A DNA stretch of 34,010 nt from Candidatus Theseobacter exili (lineage in GTDB: Bacteria > Auribacterota > JACPWU01 > Theseobacterales > Theseobacteraceae). A program made the position numbers and the translations under genes. Shown one piece after another: positions 29,401 to 34,010 of this stretch; position 1 is the stretch's first letter; each line of letters opens with the position of its first letter. Under the pieces are notes generated by a model that saw nothing but the letters and a program-made list of their open reading frames with translations, was not told the DNA's origin and searched no databases. Where the stretch lies: positions 1 through 34,010 of the forward strand of contig JAVCCS010000325.1 of assembly GCA_030765365.1 (NCBI GenBank). The letters are read 5' to 3'.

Positions 29401-32400
29401 AACAAACGAGCAATTATTTAAGCCCACGATATCCCCCGCTTTACGGTTAAAACTTCTTCAGTTAGGACTGAGGCATGAGCTGGCACATGAAGCTATAGGA
29501 CCATTAAGTGGAGATGCTCTTAATCAATTTGAAAAAGAACAATTATTAGAAGATGTCGATTACGCAAAAAGCCTTGGAATAACTTCACAAGAACTGTTTG
29601 AAACCGGTTTGTTCCCTTGGGGATCATGGCTCCATATTTTATTGATGGACTCGATAAAACCATCAGATATTCCTCCTGCCAACTGGACAGCAGCCAACGT
29701 CAGGCCTGAAGTAAAATCTCCTGTTTATGAAACCATTGATGAATTATTAGCTCACAATCAGGCTAAACTGCTTTTCCCTACTGAAAGATTGCCGCAAATT
29801 GATTCCGGAATAGCACAGACAACCAATGCTTCTGGAATATTTCTGGGTTTCATTGAGGGAATAACAAACCCTGTCATTATTAAACTATTCCCTATTAAAA
29901 GAAAGTCTATACTGTCTGTGGACGATACAGAACTGCAGAAGGCACAGACATTTTCAAACCTGGGTGTCGGGCCTGAATTCTATGGAATAGTTCAAACTCC
30001 TATTGTTGAGGAAGATGGAAAGACCCGTATGGCGACAGGATTTGCAATGCAGCCTGTGGCTATTGACGAAACAGCTACGGAAACAGAAATCACAGCTATA
30101 AAAAGCCCTGATTTTCGCAAGATCCTAACGCGTCTGTCCAGGATAGGCCTGACTCTCGGAACCCCGGTTAAAACAGTTCAAGGCGGAAGAATATCAATAG
30201 ATGCAGGTAATGCAATGCTTATGGAACCGGCTTTATATAACAGATATTTAGATTCATCAAAACCAGCTGCGGGCAAAGGCGTACTCGGCTTTATTGCACG
30301 CGGAGTTTTCGGCATCGCAAATGCACTGCAAATACCAATGACACAAAGAATCAACGGCTTTATTGAAGATATTGTTATTCCCACTATAGAAGAAGGTCTA
30401 CTTTTGGGACTATCATTTGGTAATCCTCTCGTATATACAGGTCTTCGAGCACTTTTTGTTGGCCTTCATGCTGTACAGGACCGCGCGTCTCCTGAAGGTA
30501 AAAAGAGAACTCTTTGGGAAAAGATAGCTTTGCCGTTTTTTATGTCCACGGTATCTTTAATAACCCTTGCTTTCTTTCCACAAATGCTTCCGCTTGCCGC
30601 ATTGGCTGGATTAATCGCACATATAGCTTCAAATACATATGTAACATGGCGTAAATCCAGGTTACAGAAAGGGATTGTTGGACCATCATCATGGGAAACT
30701 GAAGCAAAGGCAATTGAAAATATTCAAGGAGCAATTGAAGAATACCGCCCGGATATTTTTCAAAGATATGAAGCTCTCTCATCTTTGTCACCCGAGCAAA
30801 TTGAAGATCTTAACAATGATATATATGCTATCACCCAGGGACATTTGCAAATTTGGGGATTAAGATCGGCTCTCAGCAGAAAAACATGTCCATATTTTAA
30901 CGGCAGCTATATCAAGGCGCTACAGCTTGCTTTTCCTGGGCTGGATTTGACCCCTCTGGGCTTTCAGCTTGATTTTAAAACCCTGGAAAAAGGCATTGAA
31001 TCTGTCAGGTTTATTCTTGACCGTGAAAGACCTGATATAGCAGAACAATATTCACGTATTTCAGAACTTAACTCCGATGAAATTGATCAATTAAGAAATT
31101 CAGTTTATGAAATAAGCTCTGCTCACCTTGAAGTATGGGGCCTTTCTAATGCAAAAAAGAAAAAAAGTGCTCCTTACTTTAACGGCAGTTATATTACTGT
31201 ATTGCAGATAGCATTTCCTGACCTGAATCTTAATTCTCTTGGTTTTAAACTGGATTGGTCCTCTCGGGAACAAGCTGCAGCCTCTATCAAATATGTTCTT
31301 AAAAGAGAAGCTTCCAGCATAATAGAAAGATATTCAAAGCTATCTTCTCTCTCTCCAGCCCAAAGAATTGATCTTAAAAATGATATATATAATATTAAAC
31401 AATCCCATTTCAGAGTTTGGGGCCTTGGAGGTGTAAAAGCAGTTCCATATTTTAATGGAAGTTATGTTTCAGCCCTTGGGCTAATTTTTAGTGATCCTCT
31501 ACTGGATTTTTCAGAAAAAGAAATGAAAAAGCACAGACTGGTTCAACTTGAAAGAAAATACAGCTGGAAAAATGGATTGCAGGAAGCAATTGGAAACGTT
31601 AGAGATGCAATTGAAGAAAACCGGCCGGATCTTATCAACAGATACAATCAGTTTGCCACACTTAATGCCAAAGAAATCACGGCTTTAAAAGATGACATCT
31701 ACAGGCTAACCGGAGGCCATCTTAACCTTTGGGGAGTGCGCTCTGCATTGTCTACAGAAACTGCACCGTATTGGGAGGGCAGTTATGCTTCTGCTTTAAG
31801 CTCTGTTTTCCCCGCTCTAAAACTGAATCCCCTGGGATTCCAACTTGACTGGACAACTCCTGAAAAAAGCATTGAATCCGTTAGTTATGTTTTTAATAAT
31901 AATATTCCTGAAATTATGGCTGAATATGCCCGCCGGCATTCCTTAACCCCATCTGAATTAGAACGCCTTAGAAATAAAATCTATAAAATAACCTCTGCTG
32001 ATTTTTCAATATGGAAGCTTTCAGGCGCTATTAATGCAAACTCTTGCCCATATTTTAACGGAAGCTACATAAATGCCATACAGGCTATATTTTCTGATCT
32101 AACCCTGGATCCCCTAGGCTTTAACCTGAACTGGTCAACACCAAAACAGGGAGTAGCTTCAGTACAATATATTTTTGAGCGTGAAATTCCTTCCATTATG
32201 GAAAAATATAAAAATCTTGATTCTCTTGAACCGGAAGAAATAGACCTTTTAAAAAATAAAATCTATGCCATAACCTCAAAACATTTCAGGGTTTGGAAGA
32301 TAGCCGCAGCCAGCAATCAAAAAACAGCCCCATATTTTAAAGGGAGCTATATTAATACAGTTATGTCAGTTTTTAATGATCCTCGTCTGGGTCTAGAAAC

Positions 32401-34010
32401 TGAAGGATTTAACAATCTGCAAAAAGCTTCAAAATCCAAAGGTGTACCCGGCAGTAATTTTGATCTGACTAGAGAAGGCGTTGCATCAGGAAGGCAATCC
32501 AAGATCGCTTCAGATCAGTCAATTGCACAATTCTTCAATGATAATGATTCGCAGGGAATACAGCCGTTGATTGAAGGTCTGTCTCTTGAAATAGTCGGAG
32601 AAATTGATCCGACTTCTGCTGAAAATATCAAGAATCAGCTGATAAGTTTTTTAAATAACGAAAAACACAAAGGCCTTCTTGAACAGTTTAAAAACTATTC
32701 TAATGGCACTCGGTTAGCTGTCCTGTCCGGGCTTGTTGCTTTAGCAAAAGAAACAGGTAAAGGCGCAAGCTACGCCCATTACGGAGAGGCCGTCGGTTCT
32801 ACAATTTTTTCAGGGAGCAAATTGCTTTCTAAGCTTTTGGAAACCGGGCACTGGCCCAGCCTGGAAACCTACTTAAAACTCGAGCTTGAACGCAGACGTT
32901 ATCGTGCTGAAAACCCGGAACAGCCTGATTCCCGTGGGTCATATGAGGTTATGCAGGCTGCAGGTATTACAAAAAACGAAAGGGACCAGCTTAAGATGGT
33001 TGTTGCAGAAGCCGAAGCAGAAGAACTTATGGATCGTTACAAGCATGAGGATCTAACAAAAACAATTCTACAGATGGCAACGGATCTGGAAAGAGAAGTT
33101 CAAGACCGTAAATCCGATATCTGTTCTGTTGAACTGGGACAAATGACTGGACTGGTTCTTGATGCTCTTGGACGTTTGCTTGGTGAAAGAATGCGTAAGG
33201 TTGATGCGACAGATGCTGAAAAAGTTCAAAGTGCCGTAAAAAGAATTGGAAGTGAACAGGACAGAATTATGGCAAAGGAGGTTTCTGATGCCCTGATTTC
33301 CCGGCTTTTAGCTGAATCCGACAATAACGCTGAAGTAATAGGCCTTAACCTGCTTATGAACGAAGTTGTAATTTATGATAAGTCAGGGAACACACGTAAT
33401 ATTTCCCTTTCTTCTGAAGAAGCAAGGGCGCTAAATCTTATGGTAGGCAAATTAGCAGGCAATCATGAATGGGTATTTATTGATTTAAAAAGAAATATAA
33501 CCCATGAACAATTCAAAGAATTCTTTGCAGAAAATATCGCAGCGCTTGTAGGCGAGAAGGATATCCCGAGTAATTCATGGCTTGATTCTATCAGTTTAAA
33601 TGATCAGGATGTTCTTCTTCTTTCAAAAGGGAAGTCCGGACTTAATAATCTCATACAAAGCCTTGACTATTTTCAATCAAATCCTGCGGGTCTTGAAAAA
33701 GACATGCCTTTTGCTCTTACAAACGCTAAACATCTTTTGAAACTGCAAGAACAGGAATGTATTGAGTTTCTGCAATCTAATGCAAACAGGTTAGCAATAT
33801 CAGAAGAAGATCTTGACGCGTTTGAGCTTATTCTTCCTAATAATCTATTGGCAAAATTGCGTTCAAACTGGAAAAGATGGAGAAATGTTCCCAAAGATCA
33901 AAAGGTTGCAGTTATGCTTCTTGATACTGTTGCAACAAAAATTCCTGAACAACTAATGGAAGGGATGGAACATGTTTGTGTTATTCCTGTTAAAATAAAT
34001 CCTGTTCAAA
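20435..34010 (+). CDS. Giant multidomain exported protein, at least 4525 residues, open at right edge
   Basis: One frame runs without a stop from upstream of 20435 to the window end. From ATG 20435 the order is: a hydrophobic N-terminus, ChaN/TIKI-like domain (about 95-550), duplicated HAD-like units (about 730-1420), a long unassigned region (about 1420-3000), HELAH metal site (3014-3018), kinase-like fold (about 3127-3271), CAAX-protease-like membrane segment (about 3310-3405), six tandem repeats (3420 to about 3991), then unassigned helical sequence. The start is uncertain. ATG 20435 sits about three bases after the predicted transcription start and would be nearly leaderless. GTG 20516 would give a standard signal peptide (KFVHIAFCALISSSMIF) and a length to the RDLH motif like that of the left giant. 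Neither has a clear ribosome site. The protein is probably exported or membrane-bound; its function is unknown. Confidence 0.9.
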   Translation, partial: MKMLIYVYILLLRIIRFRIYHKQTHLSVKFVHIAFCALISSSMIFQFPFSGKIRQASSQTVFSVPELESPSTTFRKVNDLSLQGMKKGKSFSGKNDLFLILIRDLHCQKEAQLRIAKAIRQLRQKAGISFVFLEGAEGKLRTLLFESFPDKKIRRHIGKKFLEEGYLTGAEFAAIEMGLDGNLKLFGAETTDLYLQNLKAFRKTRNAFSNMQEMIDDMDNWITQAKEILFSKELKTLDNIRSMLDGEGMDLERALSDLASLLGWKNSDSTSSPQESVLIDAQEMYKLGTELDQQEVEKELSNLIFLLEKNLVAEDLKEMAKKAIQFRLGQIRASEYLAALKDLYWENDIGSFPFEKEYPNLEKWVALTNKQEKLDINAVWQQLENVVEKTRKQLAVEENVTSLLVIDNRWRLIKKLIQLQLTRKDLKKIKLDGAVGKVDEIFKKMKALKRKSENLPDAPQGASSFTSLAETATSFYELAQKRDAVLVEKTLSQLKLEKTNGGILVTGGFHTEGIQTRLEGEGISYVTWTPTVTSEVDGTRYEEIMMDESYDLDEIEFSDKRIAWRNESLEVKKMLSVPAMTGRIMNRLSPKGKEIFGELVQSMVEAKISEGTPVNTVINDWMEQKGPSDEVVRETEWDDILVLLKAISGFSGIFINFMALENQPISKMQKSLAIKTVEEAFGKDSGLAQLTRRFCEETATDEGKNLQSPASDTTGQGAVTETVTDPTAFSAEELQMILDVAELHLGSIEKLQDPEKAESGIRPRIEIRKDLLKNVVQVALCSQSKAINNKIAASLSELFGKNPDNRLSFNQAGLGTIEIGIKGIDFRSARQFVKNNFDQILQQMHYKHKEGQLIDAKTTKTIVFAEADGAIYNRPVPGRAPIENNLENSAARDSLVQYLEAGGIVAVTAGNDLFRTAKRIFKGIPKEKRHLLTNILIIADGGGVISTISPTGSLNQVALYRRTALLTENQNVSSEHFDDIYIGQEYLPPENSLSVSLLPPSPHDVDRHLGNHDAGARTFFEAAINQARKTPLMPLFLNQQVNNLVATARNLQAKRPKETDNAEKGPILISPQTAQIILETAEKIIRLRTDIPNEVDLQSKERAEKGKRPRIEVRTFQDDIIQITIGAENKVLRDIMQKLLSTLPESEVGRLFIVSAGSASVEISIDGVDKGLPIGFLENHFDEILDEIGYVHREEEPIDARKTRTVIIADGDGTTYDKPILGKSPTEFTLENSEARNNLIEYLESGGIYAFNSGNDAQRTAQRILAGIPPNKRTLLLSRIIVIAAGGGIMARIDPETGALREIANYRKNALDEKSKGPAQNLDIIYVGDDYKATGNDSAAFLKVGLTSDSSGSAILVSDRTPEYAVLSSNQIGGFVKGTSSLLKAVTEHARANPGQPIFTQETIPAIIDHSRNIKMALLEAENAPDPGTTDEESPLFQIAENTFQKARAAATAPRSAFQKEIFYIQAILRSGNLNAINQSGLSLIDDFASLTIGDGQTILEDRPEIRQLAKAQKRPLPEIIKLAKTLYPDRKRHYLAAVQFAIFSRMKISEGANVSPLVLLYLAEKLADRIADTNDPFSEDQLVIGGNVIIPGVAKDSSIDFNQVTVGGKPILNLFPEEKDINSAILKTAVRNRMLHSLLGLITDSVKFTEGDDIEVIYSDFINDNIGIALEGVSGDYKNRVEEYAAIFSRRHYLKDRALVEQKLWDWRYARFVGLVARLGTKEQTPRIWEELDELCGRILKNSPKELKGKTLEERIFAVLQKRISSRVKKAGLLSEIITGLSEGSFSVQFFINRKKDWNDYLSMTHSDIVQNRFYETHGAIVGGLLGHKVTNRTFKSMGFALTPKAQTLTKLTHGFYKADDKYYHIRRIGEKTVVSECTPDFVTAKINQQIEKGSAYGKLIVELIGKKVFVNEDLAILERQKNSMDVIEKVSTQIQKVLQDWSEPQDGTDPYNHKLFGQVYMESSDGKIVSDNIFTDPEDAAVLEYLITSKSKALSVDAGTKQDAEEGETPVWISGNMRLTLTETKQDDTIRAFVSNFNSHPKNADKILHITTRMGISRKPIPASVETDSMAALSVDDGNNIVAEDSVNLQVGSVIEASIQGRIQQLYKSVSPYFKPAIVLKAVSDRSALHGILREMQQTGQRIWARPLDDPIAINNHEILFSSETLDIIRKNKVAILYHEIFGTDRPSLLQKQLTARVLSLASDFFKEQAFKTGFTTPSETSHYSEEAFRKFVDPNDPILISFNEKQFRGLYEFAVIQRLFDLRESLLDDFTIPRNQYGNPEAEGKTTLFNHALRENSIKASRVIDALQNGPETDENRRISESALLVFLNNINQDLTDVFMNDPRNPQIESYDAFAFRIGEDYSNFANSGQQYFVGFADVRGFAEVNHWHYEALMEELSYLLNEQPQTPARSEFSQNIKGDQDFTQAIQLYDSHMEEFLKKVDRIYKEKFRYDLMSDQLKRQVKEKIEMLLHARKYQLFQEALYLNGKTDRGPPSLKQALDTFKAQYDPSTGTIGEYFKALVESEELAYKKYVIYNDSLKEITDPNATGYTLIELFEANAFREGGDEIYFAGAILTEEVMEAFTEFQVNLTGKGQTTAHLRVLAEDPAVAVHGRNPVIAVFKALADTDGRLVQEAKKHEGIEGRSMVLKRSHYVFDPDGEQASKEEVLVRHINGSIRYKKVKTLQYSNGYKNIIAERLRAIGVNPGEAAGLAEIVVFADATGQNWVAREKLVDRLSGDSETSAFLRQIKAGLPSEDRIYTTLRDVILKELEQWDFLRSIPLKTLQDEEIKVSEYIDKAFYVIDKLAPFINRSIIQQMVLNLPDFVFSKTDKAASNHLRKRFFDTLIFHKKMNSHEVLKYYREILTAKETIETPTVSMEGLPLINQSPISWRGNSIEGKKIEQVKSEVKTQSASLGKIEGKEVWVDTALISRFEDFGYTSQDEFEAFLRTFLSEQFTHAPPIEDEIVIASLSSSEHLFEDHKENGFIGTNEQLFKPTISPALRLKLLQLGLRHELAHEAIGPLSGDALNQFEKEQLLEDVDYAKSLGITSQELFETGLFPWGSWLHILLMDSIKPSDIPPANWTAANVRPEVKSPVYETIDELLAHNQAKLLFPTERLPQIDSGIAQTTNASGIFLGFIEGITNPVIIKLFPIKRKSILSVDDTELQKAQTFSNLGVGPEFYGIVQTPIVEEDGKTRMATGFAMQPVAIDETATETEITAIKSPDFRKILTRLSRIGLTLGTPVKTVQGGRISIDAGNAMLMEPALYNRYLDSSKPAAGKGVLGFIARGVFGIANALQIPMTQRINGFIEDIVIPTIEEGLLLGLSFGNPLVYTGLRALFVGLHAVQDRASPEGKKRTLWEKIALPFFMSTVSLITLAFFPQMLPLAALAGLIAHIASNTYVTWRKSRLQKGIVGPSSWETEAKAIENIQGAIEEYRPDIFQRYEALSSLSPEQIEDLNNDIYAITQGHLQIWGLRSALSRKTCPYFNGSYIKALQLAFPGLDLTPLGFQLDFKTLEKGIESVRFILDRERPDIAEQYSRISELNSDEIDQLRNSVYEISSAHLEVWGLSNAKKKKSAPYFNGSYITVLQIAFPDLNLNSLGFKLDWSSREQAAASIKYVLKREASSIIERYSKLSSLSPAQRIDLKNDIYNIKQSHFRVWGLGGVKAVPYFNGSYVSALGLIFSDPLLDFSEKEMKKHRLVQLERKYSWKNGLQEAIGNVRDAIEENRPDLINRYNQFATLNAKEITALKDDIYRLTGGHLNLWGVRSALSTETAPYWEGSYASALSSVFPALKLNPLGFQLDWTTPEKSIESVSYVFNNNIPEIMAEYARRHSLTPSELERLRNKIYKITSADFSIWKLSGAINANSCPYFNGSYINAIQAIFSDLTLDPLGFNLNWSTPKQGVASVQYIFEREIPSIMEKYKNLDSLEPEEIDLLKNKIYAITSKHFRVWKIAAASNQKTAPYFKGSYINTVMSVFNDPRLGLETEGFNNLQKASKSKGVPGSNFDLTREGVASGRQSKIASDQSIAQFFNDNDSQGIQPLIEGLSLEIVGEIDPTSAENIKNQLISFLNNEKHKGLLEQFKNYSNGTRLAVLSGLVALAKETGKGASYAHYGEAVGSTIFSGSKLLSKLLETGHWPSLETYLKLELERRRYRAENPEQPDSRGSYEVMQAAGITKNERDQLKMVVAEAEAEELMDRYKHEDLTKTILQMATDLEREVQDRKSDICSVELGQMTGLVLDALGRLLGERMRKVDATDAEKVQSAVKRIGSEQDRIMAKEVSDALISRLLAESDNNAEVIGLNLLMNEVVIYDKSGNTRNISLSSEEARALNLMVGKLAGNHEWVFIDLKRNITHEQFKEFFAENIAALVGEKDIPSNSWLDSISLNDQDVLLLSKGKSGLNNLIQSLDYFQSNPAGLEKDMPFALTNAKHLLKLQEQECIEFLQSNANRLAISEEDLDAFELILPNNLLAKLRSNWKRWRNVPKDQKVAVMLLDTVATKIPEQLMEGMEHVCVIPVKINPVQ
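20717..22085 (+). other. ChaN/TIKI-like domain of the right giant protein
   Basis: LILIRDLHCQKEAQLRIA (D104, H106 from ATG 20435), VFLEGAEGK, ESFPDKKIRRHIGKKFLEEG, KLFGAETTDLYLQNLKAFR, VTGGFHTEG (H510) and IMMDES occur in the same order as in the left giant protein. The charged and His residues of the first and last motifs are kept in both copies, which suggests a preserved metal or ligand site. The clan assignment is by motif resemblance only. Confidence 0.7.
22621..23600 (+). repeat. HAD-like unit, copy 1, with changed nucleophile position
   Basis: RPRIEIRKD, then a strand-rich part, then TIVFAEADGAIYNRPVPG, LENSAARDSLVQYLEAGGI, AVTAGNDLFRTAKRIFKGIP and NILIIADGGG. Alignment with copy 2 places Glu866 (23030-23032) where copy 2 has the first Asp of DGDGT, and Ala where it has Thr. 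A HAD phosphatase needs that Asp, so copy 1 is probably non-catalytic. Confidence 0.65.
23638..24700 (+). repeat. HAD-like unit, copy 2, with intact DxDGT motif
   Basis: RPRIEVRTF, then TVIIADGDGTTYDKPILG (Asp1210 and Asp1212), LENSEARNNLIEYLESGGI, AFNSGNDAQRTAQRILAGIP, RIIVIAAGGG and DIIYVGDDYKATGND. Motif I and the late GDD-x(4)-ND segment fit the HAD phosphatase superfamily, close to the sugar-phosphatase type. The substrate is unknown. Confidence 0.65.
24701..29440 (+). other. Long unassigned part of the right giant protein
   Basis: About 1580 residues with no motif I can name. Composition and spacing look like soluble alternating helix and strand segments, with no membrane helix and no low-complexity repeat. 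Local features include VAILYHEIFG near 26970 and a Gly/Asp-rich stretch ISFNEKQFRGLYEF near 27170. It remains in frame throughout. Confidence 0.6.
29450..29520 (+). other. HExxH metal-binding motif in the right giant protein
   Basis: LGLRHELAHEAIG places His3014, Glu3015 and His3018 in the HExxH pattern of zinc metallopeptidases, inside a predicted helix. A third ligand cannot be assigned; acidic residues follow within 25 positions. A single HExxH can occur by chance in a protein this long, so protease activity is only a possibility. Confidence 0.45.
29815..30245 (+). other. Degenerate protein-kinase-like fold in the right giant protein
   Basis: PVIIKLFPIKRK (beta3-like Lys), ELQKAQTFSNLGVGPEFYG (helix C and strand 4), TGFAMQPVA (hinge) and GGRISIDAGNAML (metal-loop-like strand) follow the order of RIO/choline-kinase-like folds. 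The HxD catalytic loop is not recognisable, so this may be a pseudokinase. Confidence 0.45.
30260..30670 (+). other. CAAX-protease (CPBP/ABI)-like membrane segment in the right giant protein
   Basis: Several hydrophobic helices carry the three CPBP signatures in order. EE at 3319-3320 (30389-30394) lies in IPTIEEGLLLG; FVGLH fits FxxxH (Phe3341, His3345); HIASN fits HxxxN (His3396, Asn3400). The Arg of the usual EExxxR is Leu here. CPBP proteins are intramembrane glutamate/zinc-type proteases or their inactive relatives. Confidence 0.5.
30692..32412 (+). repeat. Six tandem ~94-residue repeats in the right giant protein
   Basis: Repeat starts are at 30692, 30974, 31256, 31565, 31850 and 32132, with spacings of 94, 94, 103, 95 and 94 residues. 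Each unit runs: W or F, a helix with (I/V)E.(I/V), (E)YRPDI-like, RY..LSSLS.EEI..L.N.IY.IT, H(F/L).(V/I)W(G/K)L, then PYFNGSYI or a variant, then (I/F)F.DL.L.PLGF.LDW. The fourth unit has PYWEGSY and the third has a nine-residue insertion. Units share protein pattern but their DNA has diverged, so this is an old, selected array rather than a recent expansion. Confidence 0.88.
32413..34010 (+). other. Unassigned C-terminal region of the right giant protein within the window
   Basis: About 530 residues, mostly helical and charged, continue in frame to the window end. Examples are KLELERRRYRAENPE near 32880 and SVELGQMTGLVLDALGRLLGE near 33125. I recognise no named domain. The last full codon is at 34007-34009, with no stop. 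Confidence 0.6.

Noticed and set aside
20569-30791. Many minus-strand ORFs of 60-110 codons
   Set aside because: They are shadows of the right giant frame; none shows a domain or a plausible start.
30692-32412. Recent DNA-level tandem repeat expansion
   Set aside because: The six units are similar as protein but clearly divergent as DNA, so slippage or recent duplication is unlikely.

Overview
The window reads as a piece of a Gram-negative, probably anaerobic bacterial genome of about 40% GC by eye. Two very long open reading frames point away from each other toward the window edges, and a compact 10.5 kb block of ordinary genes lies between them. Very large secreted multidomain proteins, iron-sulfur redox modules with Tat-type signals, and glycogen phosphorylase fit Candidatus Omnitrophota best in my view. 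An anaerobic Desulfobacterota-type lineage is the main alternative. No rRNA or marker tree is available, so the phylum is an inference.

Left edge to 9864 (minus strand): a giant gene starts at GTG 9864 with a good Shine-Dalgarno and a Sec signal peptide, and runs off the left edge. Order of parts: ChaN/TIKI-like domain, helical linker, P-loop kinase-like domain 1, beta-rich module A, protein-kinase-like domain, module B, long helical region, GT4-type glycosyltransferase, helical linker, P-loop domain 2. The frame breaks inside module A near 6601-6629. Comparison with its paralogue, module B, shows that the two open frames belong to one ancestral gene.

10093-16807 (plus strand): glgP, purM and a quinone-oxidoreductase-like gene form one tight operon. 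A second operon holds a Tat-exported DUF362 protein and a fused NapH/NapG-type membrane iron-sulfur protein, overlapping by ATGA.

16901-20344 (minus strand): an AT-rich fused glycosyltransferase-sulfotransferase, a secreted small protein, an FmdB-type zinc ribbon, an exported two-cluster ferredoxin and a phosphoribosyltransferase.

20435 to right edge (plus strand): a second giant ORF of at least 4525 codons, open at the window end. It begins with a paralogue of the ChaN/TIKI-like domain of the left giant. It then carries a duplicated HAD-like domain (one copy has lost the nucleophile Asp), long unassigned stretches, an HExxH motif, a degenerate kinase-like fold, a CAAX-protease-like membrane segment and six tandem repeats of about 94 residues.

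The central genes are glycogen mobilisation, purine synthesis and low-potential electron transfer. The two giants look like members of one expanded, lineage-specific family of exported multidomain proteins and are the most novel content. No rRNA, tRNA, CRISPR array, IS element or integrase was seen. No gap between genes exceeds 230 bases.
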